From: Natrinema marinum
GTDB taxonomy: Archaea > Halobacteriota > Halobacteria > Halobacteriales > Natrialbaceae
Reading direction: 5' to 3'
Length of the DNA: 64,000 bases
NCBI RefSeq assembly: GCF_024296685.1
Contig: NZ_CP100763.1
Coordinates: 186,001 to 250,000, forward strand
The notes beneath the pieces are model-generated. The model had not been told where the DNA came from and made no database searches. It saw only the letters and a program-made list of their open reading frames with translations. Both the position numbers and the translations under genes were made by a program. Every line of letters begins with the position of its first letter. The first letter of the stretch is position 1. Of the stretch, positions 18,734-27,012 are shown one piece after another.

Positions 18734-18982
18734 TAGAAAGCATCGAGAGACCAGTGTCGCGCCAATATCGAACCATGCGAGGCTGTTGCTGTCTTTTGGG
18801 CGCTATCGCCCACTTCTGATGAAGGGTGCATCCCTGCGTATCTAGAGTACTTCCGTACTCGGAACGGTCATCCGTATCGGATCGCTTCAGGAAAAGCCGA
18901 CGACACAGAAGTTGCCTCACCATTACACACCTCGATATGTGAAGGGGATCGACACCCGTTTCTGACACAGAAATCCATCGAT
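18734..18982. other. 249-bp intergenic stretch
   Basis: No gene is visible. It presumably contains the promoter of the membrane protein gene that follows; no repeat or RNA motif was recognised. Confidence 0.3.
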
Positions 18983-19771
18983 ATGCCTACTGAAAGTGGA
19001 ACGAATTTTCAGATCGTGACCCTGAATATCGGTTCATCGTTGACTGGCGGTTTCCGTCGCGTCGCCAATCGAAACGGTCTGTTGCTCCTAGTCGCCTATC
19101 TGTTCCTCGGACTCGTGTGGCAGGTAGCGTTCTACAGCGCAGTCATGGCCTGGTTGCAACAGTCGGACGTCTCAACGTCGGACGTGGCTCTCCCGTCGTT
19201 CGAAGCACCTAGCTCTATCCTCGCCGGTGTCGCGGCCCTCTCACTGCTATTACTCCTCTACTTGACCGTCGTCGCGATCAGGACGTTCGTGGGCGGACAC
19301 TCGCGGTCGATACCGTCCGAATACTACACGCGCAATATCGTCTATGTTCTCATCAATGCAATCGTCGGTAATATCGTGTATGGCCTGCTCGTAGCCTTCG
19401 GCTCTATTCTCTTTCTCATTCCGGGGATCATCGCCTACGTCGCATTTCCGTTCGCTATATTCTATATCTCTTCTGAGGATAAGAACTTCGTTGCTGCGTT
19501 ACGCGATAGCTGGAGTTTGACACGTGGACACTGGCTTCGGCTGTTCTTGCTATTCTTAATCGTATTTATCGGTAACGGGATTATCGCCGGTATCGGCTCC
19601 GTAATTACCATGGTTGCCGTCACTGCGGTTAGCAGTCAGATAATGGGGACCCTCGTCTCCGGTCTGTTCTACCTCCCGTTTTCGTTGCTCACACTCGGCA
19701 TCCTTGCAGAAGCCTTCATCCGACTTCGAGACAGCCAAGGTGCAGAGGACGAGGCGTTCGCGAACATCTAA
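18983..19771 (+). CDS. multi-spanning membrane protein, DUF7847/YciC-like
   Basis: The 262-residue protein has about six TM helices. The segment 'GSILFLIPGIIAYVAFPFA' followed by 'FVAALRDSWSLTRGHWLRL' is characteristic of the DUF7847 / GDPD-membrane-domain (YciC) family, in which a P-G-I helix precedes 'AL..SW.LT.G.W'. Members are uncharacterised membrane proteins. The gene is monocistronic in element A. Confidence 0.7.
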   Translation: MPTESGTNFQIVTLNIGSSLTGGFRRVANRNGLLLLVAYLFLGLVWQVAFYSAVMAWLQQSDVSTSDVALPSFEAPSSILAGVAALSLLLLLYLTVVAIRTFVGGHSRSIPSEYYTRNIVYVLINAIVGNIVYGLLVAFGSILFLIPGIIAYVAFPFAIFYISSEDKNFVAALRDSWSLTRGHWLRLFLLFLIVFIGNGIIAGIGSVITMVAVTAVSSQIMGTLVSGLFYLPFSLLTLGILAEAFIRLRDSQGAEDEAFANI

Positions 19772-20053
19772 TTGTCGAGTTCGTTTCGTAGAGGGTTCAG
19801 CAGTCTTCCACGGACACTGTCTAGTCACGGTGTTCGCTGTCCGCTCACACTCCCAGGATTCATCAAATTCCGCCGGATAGCACCCGCTGAAGGTCTGCGA
19901 GCTGCATAGCCGAATTAACTCCACGACCTGCCTGTCTCTCAAACTGAACTAACTAGACGGTGTCCAACTCCCTATCTCAATCTAAAGACGGTTTCAGGTC
20001 GAGAAACTCTGCTTCTGGTGTTTTTTATCCCCAATTCCAATGGCAAGTCACAG

Positions 20054-20575
20054 ATGCCCTGGAATTCAGCCTCACAGCGTCTCGCCGTTGATCAGCGGTC
20101 GATCACCCGACGAGCCGTGCTGGCAGTCGGCGCGAGCAGCGGCGTCGTTGCACTTTCCGGTTGTTCGACACTCTCCGATGCGGTCGGCAATTTAATTCTC
20201 AAAGATGTGAACGTCGTCAATGCAGCGGATCAGTCTGTCGCTGGGACGATCGAAGTAACCGGCCCAAACGGCGACACGTTACGAGACGAGCGGTTCGATC
20301 TCGTTTCGCAAGACAAGGTCGACAGTGGAGAGGAAGGAAACATGGCGTTCTACGGAGACGTTCTCGCCGATGGGGGAGAGTACACGTTGTCTGTCACCTT
20401 AGACGACGGGAGCGGAATCAACGGAACGACCACAGCGGAAGGAACAGTCAACGTGTCCGAGCCGGACGACGAACACGTCGTCGCGCTCCTGGGGGCTGGC
20501 AAGGCGGACGAACCGATCGTATTTACTGTCGTCAAGAAACTAAGCGACCTCGAAGAGTACGACTCGGACTTCTAA
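20054..20575 (+). CDS. Tat lipoprotein, paralogue of the one at 8516-8986
   Basis: The 173-residue protein starts at the ATG at 20054 (MPWNSASQ); the upstream GTG at 20018 is unlikely because the signal would be displaced. It has Tat 'ITRRAVLAVGASSG' and lipobox 'VALSGC', then a beta-rich domain beginning 'LKDVNVVNAADQSVAGTI' and ending 'KKLSDLE', both matching the paralogue. The function is unknown; it is presumably surface-anchored. Confidence 0.72.
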   Translation: MPWNSASQRLAVDQRSITRRAVLAVGASSGVVALSGCSTLSDAVGNLILKDVNVVNAADQSVAGTIEVTGPNGDTLRDERFDLVSQDKVDSGEEGNMAFYGDVLADGGEYTLSVTLDDGSGINGTTTAEGTVNVSEPDDEHVVALLGAGKADEPIVFTVVKKLSDLEEYDSDF

Positions 20576-20761
20576 GACGTATGCGTCCTCACCCGCTTTC
20601 CGGTACATAATTATTAAATTTCTAAATAATCCTCTTCGATCTATGAACTGAGATCCGATGAAGCGGCCGAGATCTTGCACCACCAACCCGCCGGGGGTGA
20701 ATACATAGCGCAGGCCAGTCACGAAAGATAGATCGGTGACGACACAATAGAATCGGTAAAT

Positions 20762-21646
20762 TCAGGCAGTAATTTTGATATCGAGAAACTCAGCGATACG
20801 TTCGACGAGTCGCTCGGGCTGATCTTCGGGAACAAGTAGGTGGGAATCCTCGATACGTTCAAGTCGTGCATTAGGGAAACATTCAACCAAGCGTTCGGCG
20901 TCCTTGAACGGGAAAATCGGGTCGTCAAATCCCCATACGACCAGAACTGGCCGATCGAATGATGAGAACGTTTGAGCAGCTGCGTTCGTGTACTGGGGTG
21001 AAGCACCGAGTAGCGCTTTCCGAAGGTCCCGTCGGATGGCTGGGTCCGTACACAATGAGTCCAGATACCCAGCAAGGATGTTTGGGCTGATAGAGTGTTT
21101 TGCGAAGAGTTTGAACGTCAGACGACGAGCAATCTTCGATCCGAGCGTTCGGGCCAGCAAGGTCGTAAAGCCGGGCACGCGTGCGCCCCAGACGAATGGA
21201 CGAGCAAGTAGTGGGGGAAAGCTATCAAAGGCATCACAATTGGTGAGAATTAAACGCTCTACACGCTCAGGGTACTCGGCTAAAAACACCTGACAAAAGG
21301 CTCCCCCCGAATCGTTACCGATCAGGGTCACTCGTTCCAGTCCAAGTGCGTCAATGAACTCGCTGAGCAACGCAGCTACGTCAGGCGGTGTAAGGTCAGC
21401 GTCGGGGTGCATCGCGACCTCGTGACCACCGAGAGGGAGAGTTGGAACCAGACAGCGGCGTTCCCGAGAAAGCGGCCCAGCGACGTTTCGCCAGAGGTTT
21501 CCGTTAACAAGCGCTCCGTGGACGAACACGATTGGTTCGCCTTCTCCTATGTCGCTGTACTGAATCGTTCCCTGTGACAGTTCGACCTCGGACAAACTGT
21601 CTTGGAGATGTGCCTGTTCCACTGTGCCAGATTTGGTCTGATTCAT
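20762..21646 (-). CDS. alpha/beta hydrolase with Asp nucleophile
   Basis: The 294-residue protein has the oxyanion region 'FVHGALVNGNLWRN', a nucleophile elbow 'LIGNDSGGAFCQ' in which the expected Ser is Asp (G-N-D-S-G-G), an acid loop 'VVWGFDDPIFP' and a His loop 'EDSHLLVPEDQPE'. An Asp nucleophile places it with haloalkane/haloacetate dehalogenases and epoxide hydrolases rather than esterases. The Tyr/Trp residues needed to decide between those reactions cannot be aligned by eye. It is divergent from an HTH regulator gene (start 21760), a likely control pair. Confidence 0.78.
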   Translation of the reverse strand: MNQTKSGTVEQAHLQDSLSEVELSQGTIQYSDIGEGEPIVFVHGALVNGNLWRNVAGPLSRERRCLVPTLPLGGHEVAMHPDADLTPPDVAALLSEFIDALGLERVTLIGNDSGGAFCQVFLAEYPERVERLILTNCDAFDSFPPLLARPFVWGARVPGFTTLLARTLGSKIARRLTFKLFAKHSISPNILAGYLDSLCTDPAIRRDLRKALLGASPQYTNAAAQTFSSFDRPVLVVWGFDDPIFPFKDAERLVECFPNARLERIEDSHLLVPEDQPERLVERIAEFLDIKITA

Positions 21647-21759
21647 ATCTCAAGAATTGATGCCAGGGGGTGTGAATACACCGCCGTGGAAATTCCGAGG
21701 TGCGTGGAAGTGACCTCCCAGCGATGAGTTTTTGTTTACCGAGTAGGAGGTTTGACTCT

Positions 21760-22527
21760 ATGGACGGTGATGGTCTTGTCGAACTGCTACAACTACGTCA
21801 TGATGTTCTCGACGAGCTCGCTGATGAACAGTACTCTCGGCACGAACTCATTGATGTGCTTCCGGACTCGAAGTCGACCATTTATAAAGGCCTGTCACAA
21901 CTTCAAGAGTCTGGGCTTGTCGAGCGCACCGAGGACGGACTCAAGCTCACCCTTCTTGGGGTGGTGGCACTTGCACGGTATCGGACGCTAGCGGATACTG
22001 CCGATACTGGGGATTTGCTGGCAGAGTTTCCAGGATCGTCAGTCGATCCCAAAGCGCTTGTTGGCGCAGATGTCGTCCGGCCAGATGAGTCCGATGTGGA
22101 ACGACACCTCGAAGCGTTCTGGGAACTGCTGGACGATGCGGACCACATTACCGGTATTACACCGGTTGTTTCTCCAGGATACATTGATCGATTTCGCTCA
22201 TTCTTGGATGGCGGTCTCACTGCCGATCTCGTGCTCCCCGAAGAGGTTTTGAAATCCTTTCAATCAACACATCCAAACGAATTATCTACCCTCTCGGATC
22301 GTGTCGTACTCTCCAAAACCACCACTGAAATTCCGTTCGGTATACTCGTAACCGAGGGGTCGTATCCGCGGATGGCGATCGAGCTGCGTGATGGACCACT
22401 CATCACAGGATTGGTCGTAAACGATACCCCAGATGCGATCGAATGGGCGAGGGAAACTATTGATCGCTTTCGAGCAAACGCTACACAAGTTGGCTCTTCG
22501 AGCACAGAACCTGGCGGCAACTCGTAG
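21760..22527 (+). CDS. HTH regulator with C-terminal effector domain (DUF1724-like)
   Basis: The 255-residue protein starts at the ATG at 21760, chosen because a strong Shine-Dalgarno GGAGG (21746-21750) lies 9 nt before it; upstream in-frame starts exist at 21700 and 21724. It has an N-terminal winged helix ('EQYSRHELIDVLPDSKSTIYK', shortened here) and a ~170-residue C-terminal domain with 'ITPVVSPGYIDRFRSF' and 'VVNDTPDAIEWA' as in haloarchaeal DUF1724-type regulators. It is divergent from the hydrolase at 20762-21646 with a 113-bp gap, so it probably regulates that gene. Confidence 0.78.
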   Translation: MDGDGLVELLQLRHDVLDELADEQYSRHELIDVLPDSKSTIYKGLSQLQESGLVERTEDGLKLTLLGVVALARYRTLADTADTGDLLAEFPGSSVDPKALVGADVVRPDESDVERHLEAFWELLDDADHITGITPVVSPGYIDRFRSFLDGGLTADLVLPEEVLKSFQSTHPNELSTLSDRVVLSKTTTEIPFGILVTEGSYPRMAIELRDGPLITGLVVNDTPDAIEWARETIDRFRANATQVGSSSTEPGGNS

Positions 22528-22822
22528 TTGCTTCCTCATAGTGGTCACTCGACCGTTGACGCGACCCTCACACAGTTTAGACGCCAGTTGACTCGAGGAT
22601 TGATTGGGAGATATATCGGTGGAAAGTTACTGGCTATAGCCTCTAAACGCGCAGTTTCTACTATCTTCCAGACAAATCGGTCGGCCGCTCCATTACCTGC
22701 TCACCCTGCACTTATCGCTGTCCTCAGGGGTCATGAACATGGTACTCGTATAGGTACAGATGCATAGTGTCTATAGTAACAGTCGAAAATCATTTTACCA
22801 CGCCAACCATGTATTATCGAAT
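22528..22822. other. 295-bp intergenic stretch
   Basis: No convincing gene. The 79-codon frame at 22528-22767 has no protein-like hydrophobicity pattern. It probably contains the promoter of the small membrane protein that follows. Confidence 0.3.
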
Positions 22823-23167
22823 ATGTTGAAGGTCTCCCCACGATCAGTCCTTGCACCGCTTGTCCTGTTCGGTTTCTCCGTAAGTGCGTACTTCCTCGTG
22901 CTTGGTGGAGTTGTGCCAGTTCCACAGGGGCCGAATGTCGTGTTGCTCGCTCTTGCAGGTGTAACGACGCTTGCCGCTGTGGTCATCCGGGCGAAGATTC
23001 CTGCTATTACAGCAGGCGTGGCGACGCTCGGATTCGTCCTTAGCTTCGGCACCGATCCACTCGTCGTCACCGTCGCCGCGGCACTCACGATCCTTGGCGG
23101 CCTTGGTTTTCTCGTTGGGACGGCGAACCATGTCAGGAAGCGTGCTACCACCACGAATCCGGCCTGA
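22823..23167 (+). CDS. 114-residue membrane protein
   Basis: About four hydrophobic segments with short loops, ending in a basic tail 'HVRKRATTTNPA'. The ATG at 22823 (MLKVSPRSVL) is preferred to 22760. No family is recognised. It is the last protein-size gene before the conserved right end of element A. Confidence 0.6.
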   Translation: MLKVSPRSVLAPLVLFGFSVSAYFLVLGGVVPVPQGPNVVLLALAGVTTLAAVVIRAKIPAITAGVATLGFVLSFGTDPLVVTVAAALTILGGLGFLVGTANHVRKRATTTNPA

Positions 23168-23234
23168 TTTCTGCGAATATTTCCGGCAGTACTTCGGTGT
23201 CGCTAGCTCCGAGCCAGAGTACTCACTACTATAT

Positions 23235-23640
23235 CTGTACTTTCCGAATCCGAAGATAAGGTAGTGAGGATATAGGAACCGTTCTATGACACCTTCCGTC
23301 GGTTGGGAAATCACGATCTATGAGCACTGACTCTGTCTCTGCCTTCGGGTAATCGTCTGGATCGATCACTGAGCCCTCCCCGTAGCGACGAGAGATCATG
23401 ACCGACTGAAAAACAGCAGTAGATCGAATGGTACGTGTTATGGATGTAAGCCCCTACGCTCACGACGCCGGTCTTTATAATATCCTAGATAGTATTACGA
23501 GCCGAGGAAACCGGGAACGCTAACGAGAGAAAATGCAAGACGGAGACAGGGTGACTGTCGAAACCGGTGTTGAATCTGTGTCGTTCTGCGTCGAATTGAA
23601 CCCTGTTTGATGGGTGAAATCACACGGATTGTGATAGAAG
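23235..23640 (+). repeat. right-end module of element A
   Basis: This ~406 bp is repeated with mismatches and small indels at 26384-26786. The best-conserved part is a promoter-like TTTATAATATCC (about 23474-23485) followed by GATAGTATTACGAG, a short ORF, and TGGGTGAAATCACACGGATT directly before the att core. Conservation including the promoter and ORF suggests a function in recombination or integrase expression. Confidence 0.85.
23533..23610 (+). CDS. conserved 25-codon micro-ORF next to att copy 2
   Basis: The frame encodes MQDGDRVTVETGVESVSF..., with a counterpart at 26680-26781 that reads MQDGDGVTVEDGVESVSF... and runs 8 codons longer. Here a TGA replaces the CGA of the other copy, so this version may be a truncated allele. 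It lies ~50 bp after a conserved TATA-like box. Function unknown; a recombination directionality factor or a leader/regulatory RNA are options. Confidence 0.35.
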   Translation: MQDGDRVTVETGVESVSFCVELNPV

Positions 23641-23682
23641 CCTTCCAAGCTCATGGCCCGGGTTCAAATCCCGGTCCGCGCA
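23641..23682 (+). repeat. att core copy 2 (junction of elements A and B)
   Basis: Identical over 42 bp to tRNA-Gly 1811-1852. To its left is the right-end module of element A; to its right the sequence matches the integrase-upstream sequence of element A (through 23836 vs 2006). Confidence 0.92.
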
Positions 23683-23836
23683 TCACCGTTCTCCGCATCG
23701 TCAGCGTCCATTCGAGCGGCGGCCATCTCAGTGCAGTAAGCCAGCGACCCACGAACAGGCTTCACGCGAAACTGGACGAGACGTGGCTCGTTGCTTCCGG
23801 GTTTCCTCACGTAGACAGTACGCGGTCCATCGACCT

Positions 23837-24434
23837 ATGAGTGAAGAAACAGAGAACATCGTCCTCGTGCCCGAACCGTCAGCGAAACACCTCAGTCCTC
23901 GACAGCGCGTTTCCTACCGAGACCCGGAGCAAGCTCGTCGACTGGATGCTCTCCGAGGGAAAAGATCCGAAGCGATCGATCGGCTACGCCCGTTCGACGA
24001 CTCGTCAACGAGCGTACCGCCTCGACACGCTTTACCGAAAAACGTGGAAGGCAGAGAACCGATACACGGAGAACTGGCAGTGTAGCTTGTCGGATCGAAC
24101 GGTGATGGCAGTTGAGCGGTGGCTCGAAGAACGCAGCTATCGGGAGAAATACGAGGACACGGAGCAGCTCTGGCTCACCCGGTTCGAAAACCCGTATTCG
24201 ACTGGATCACTGAACCGAATATTCCGAGAGATCTGTGCAGAGGCCGGAATCGCAGTCGGGGATCGGGACCTGACGTGGTACTCGATGCGCCACAGTATCG
24301 GGACGTACATGGCGAACGAATTGACGGTGAAGGCGGCCGCAGCGCAGTTGCGCCATCGATCGATCAAATCTACGCTGCGGTACGATCGTGCGCTGATCGA
24401 GGAACGAAAGGCGGCACTCGAGCAGATGGGGTGA
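23837..24434 (+). pseudogene. decayed integrase of element B
   Basis: Very similar to the intact integrase at 2007-3116, but with two lesions. A 2-bp deletion near 23927 (GACCACCGG in the intact copy, GACCCGG here) shifts the frame. A 510-bp in-frame deletion (intact positions 2247-2756, residues ~81-250) removes the core-binding part and catalytic Arg I. Box II 'WYSMRHSIGTYM' and the Tyr region 'LRYDRALI' remain. No functional recombinase can be made from it. Confidence 0.92.
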
Positions 24435-24809
24435 TTACCCCCTCTGCCGTTGCGCTACCGCGTCGACTAAGCGTTTGCATACCGCTCGCTGAATACCCCT
24501 GGTGATCACAATCGTGTATGGCCCACGACGAGACGACGTGCCTCGAAAATGGGATCGTGGTGCTGCTGCGGCGATTGATCACGATGGGACTGTCCGCCGG
24601 ATGCGAACTTGAGGTGTGATTCTACAGATCGCGGACTACTGTCACTGCAGAGTGCGAATCTAACGTTGACACTTCCATCAGTTATCAGTGATGTTGGTAG
24701 AGTCGTGCTGAATACAGAGAATGGGTACACGATTGTCTCGTTTGTTACACGACCAATCTACTGAACCAGCCGTTCACAGATATGCTCGCTTATCAGACGA
24801 GAGGGCAAC
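24435..24809. other. 375-bp stretch without a gene in element B
   Basis: The first ~100 bp is related to sequence downstream of the intact integrase (3117-3220). The rest shows no gene, repeat or RNA motif that I recognise. Confidence 0.35.
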
Positions 24810-25607
24810 CTAAACCAGTGAGATCACGAGAATAACACTGCCACCAATACCAGCAAGAATGCCGACTCCGCGCGCCAGTTGCCCACCCCACGCAACCGTC
24901 CGTTCGAGCGAGAGCACAACCGCGATGAGCGCCATCCAAACGATATTCATCGAGCCCACGATCACCATGAACGTGAAAAGGGCCCAACAACACCCGGCAC
25001 AAAAGACGCTGAACTGCCAGCTCATTCTGACGGCACCACGCACTCCCGGCCGGTAATGGCCCAGAAGGAACCCAAGCGGTGACCGGCAATACCGCAGACA
25101 CCGGTATTTGTACGGTGAGAGCTGGTATCCCGATAAGAGTAGCAACGACCCACCCAGCAGGAGGCCGCCATGGGAGTCCGCGAGGCTGACGATCGGCACC
25201 AGCACATTGACGACGAGCGGGACAACCCCCGTCAACGTCCAAACTAATGCGTACGTCCCGATAAACGCCCCAATTCGCATCGTTTTGCCTGTTGCCGTCG
25301 TCCCCGTGAGTGTCTCGGCGTATAGCCGGAAGAGCGGAACTGACGACGGGTACATCATAGCGACCATCATCACCCCCCACATGAACAGATAGAGACCGAT
25401 GCCAGTCAACCCGTTCGAGAGCGCCATCGCCTCCGGTGCGCCTGGCTCGGACATACGCATCTTCATACCCATCTGCCCGCCGGGCATCGGGAGCCAGCGA
25501 CCAATTACTGCTGCCCACGCGAGCAACGCGATTACGTAGGTAACGACCGCGACGATCGGGATGTGTCGGTGGGTAATTCGATCCCGGAACGAGTCCTGTG
25601 CACCCAT
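24810..25607 (-). CDS. DUF2182 family metal-binding integral membrane protein
   Basis: The 265-residue protein has about seven TM helices. The N-terminal part has a Met-rich stretch 'PGGQMGMKMRMSEPG', and the middle 'FMWGVMMVAMMYPSSVPLF', the hallmark M-W-x-V-M-M-x-A-M-M-x-P of DUF2182. Cys residues occur at 'KYRCLRYCRSPLGF' and 'FCAGCCW'. These proteins are described as predicted metal-binding membrane proteins. The gene is 28 bp downstream of a DUF1326 gene on the same strand, the usual partner. Confidence 0.88.
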   Translation of the reverse strand: MGAQDSFRDRITHRHIPIVAVVTYVIALLAWAAVIGRWLPMPGGQMGMKMRMSEPGAPEAMALSNGLTGIGLYLFMWGVMMVAMMYPSSVPLFRLYAETLTGTTATGKTMRIGAFIGTYALVWTLTGVVPLVVNVLVPIVSLADSHGGLLLGGSLLLLSGYQLSPYKYRCLRYCRSPLGFLLGHYRPGVRGAVRMSWQFSVFCAGCCWALFTFMVIVGSMNIVWMALIAVVLSLERTVAWGGQLARGVGILAGIGGSVILVISLV

Positions 25608-25635
25608 GATTGACTCTGTCGCTGTCCTACCGCTC

Positions 25636-26247
25636 TTAGGAGTTCGCCAATTCGAAGTCGCCGAGGTAAGCGTTGTTTCCGGAGACGTCCCACGTGAACT
25701 GGTCGTCGTAGGAGACGGTGGCCGTGGTTGACTTTCCGGTCTGTACCTCTGTACTCTTCGTCAGTGGGTGGGGCGTGATCGTACCGACCTCTTCGTTGAA
25801 TCCGACTGCACCGCTCGCATCCATTTCGATGGCGTCACCGATTTCGACGGAGAAGTCCACCCCGTCCCGCGAGAAACTGATCGGAACGGTTGTGACGTCT
25901 GCGGATCGGACGTGTGTATCAGCGACGGGTGCCCAGATGCCACCGGCGCGGCCGGAGTAGATGTCTTCGAGAGCTTCGCGCTGATCGTCGTCGGCTGTCT
26001 CGTCGAGGAGTAACACGATGTCCCACTCCGTCTCGGGGGCGAACATGACTCCCTCATCGGTCGAAATGAGCATGCCGACATCTACCCCACTGAGGTCGAC
26101 ATCGCCGTAGCTTCCTTCTTCGATATGCCACGCCAGTGAGACAGTACAGACGCCATCGTCCGGTGATTCCATCCATACACACTGACATGCGACATCGCAG
26201 TTACAGGCTTCGACGTAGTCTCCTTTGATGGTCCATTCTTGTACCAT
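25636..26247 (-). CDS. DUF1326 domain protein
   Basis: The 203-residue protein has a Cys cluster near its N-terminus, 'EACNCDVACQCVW', typical of DUF1326, followed by a beta-rich body. No signal peptide, so it is cytosolic. It is the first gene of an operon with the DUF2182 membrane protein. Metal handling through the Cys cluster is likely but inferred. Confidence 0.88.
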   Translation of the reverse strand: MVQEWTIKGDYVEACNCDVACQCVWMESPDDGVCTVSLAWHIEEGSYGDVDLSGVDVGMLISTDEGVMFAPETEWDIVLLLDETADDDQREALEDIYSGRAGGIWAPVADTHVRSADVTTVPISFSRDGVDFSVEIGDAIEMDASGAVGFNEEVGTITPHPLTKSTEVQTGKSTTATVSYDDQFTWDVSGNNAYLGDFELANS

Positions 26248-26383
26248 TGATGAACACCGTGTGGTATGCCAGCAAGCACCATGATAAAGCTATTCGGTGA
26301 AACTCTGACGCTTGGTGAAACCGGGAATTGGCCTTTCCATTCGCCTGCAATGGGAGAACATACGCGCATGGTATCTTGTTGCC

Positions 26384-26786
26384 CTGTACTTACCGAATCC
26401 GAAGATCAGGTGGCGAGGGTATGGGAACCGCTCTCTGACAACTTCTGTCGGTCGGAAAATCAGGATCAGCGATCACGCACTCTGCCTCCGCGTTCGGGTA
26501 ATCGTTTGAGTCGATCACAGAATCCTCCCGTAGCGGTGAGGGATTGTGACCGACTTGAAACACCGTCGACCGACTGGTTCGTAGTATAGATGTACGCCCT
26601 GAAGCCCACGACGCGGGCCTTTATAATATCCTAGATAGTATTACGAGACGAGGAAACCGGGAACGCTGACGAGGAGAAAATGCAAGACGGAGACGGGGTG
26701 ACTGTCGAAGACGGTGTTGAATCTGTGTCGTTCCGTGTCGAATTGAACCCTGTTCGATGGGTGAAATCACACGGATTGTGATAGAA
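26384..26786 (+). repeat. right-end module of element B
   Basis: A ~403-bp counterpart of 23235-23640. Conserved blocks are TGTACTT.CCGAATCCGAAG, CTTTATAATATCCTAGATAG, and the ~110 bp before the att core including the micro-ORF. Divergence is scattered, so the two copies are old relatives, not a recent duplication. Confidence 0.85.
26680..26781 (+). CDS. conserved 33-codon micro-ORF next to att copy 3
   Basis: The frame starts MQDGDGVTVEDGVESVSF and ends ...VKSHGL, 5 bp before the att core. A GGAG (26673-26676) lies just upstream as a possible ribosome site. The counterpart in element A has the same start but an earlier stop. Confidence 0.4.
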   Translation: MQDGDGVTVEDGVESVSFRVELNPVRWVKSHGL

Positions 26787-26828
26787 CCTTCCAAGCTCAT
26801 GGCCCGGGTTCAAATCCCGGTCCGCGCA
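26787..26828 (+). repeat. att core copy 3 (right end of the tandem array)
   Basis: Identical over 42 bp to tRNA-Gly 1811-1852. The base after the core differs (C instead of T) and similarity ends there, so 26829 onward is the original chromosomal sequence downstream of tRNA-Gly. Confidence 0.92.
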
Positions 26829-27012
26829 CTTCTCGCGATGTCCCGATCCTTCTGTGTAGAAACATCGTCCGCATCGTTTCTCCTGACCTCGCCGACGAAC
26901 GGAGCGACTCGAGCGCCGTCGAGTCGCCGGCGATCCGTTCGAGAGAACCGCGGGACCGAGCAGCGAGATGACGAACCGCACATTGTAGTGGTCGGCGCGC
27001 GAAACGACCGTC

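Larger units (their letters stand above)
1811..23640. mobile_element. integrative element A inserted in tRNA-Gly(TCC), 21.8 kb
   Basis: The element runs from the att core inside tRNA-Gly (1811-1852) to the next copy of that core at 23641. Its left end carries an intact tyrosine recombinase at 2007-3116. Its right end is a ~406-bp module (23235-23640) that recurs at the right end of element B. Cargo is mixed and in places clearly less GC-rich than the flanks (for example 4300-4700 and 7000-7900), with transposase remnants. I see no replication or conjugation genes. Boundaries are seen directly in the repeats; mobility today is inference. Confidence 0.85.
23641..26786. mobile_element. mini integrative element B, 3.1 kb, decayed integrase
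   Basis: Bounded by att cores at 23641 and 26787 and carrying the same two ends as element A. Cargo is only the DUF2182 and DUF1326 genes. Its integrase is broken, so it would need the integrase of element A to move. It is a relict or a non-autonomous partner in tandem with A. Confidence 0.85.

Noticed and set aside
22528-22767. 79-codon plus-strand ORF
   Set aside because: No motif, no ribosome site, and a random-looking composition.
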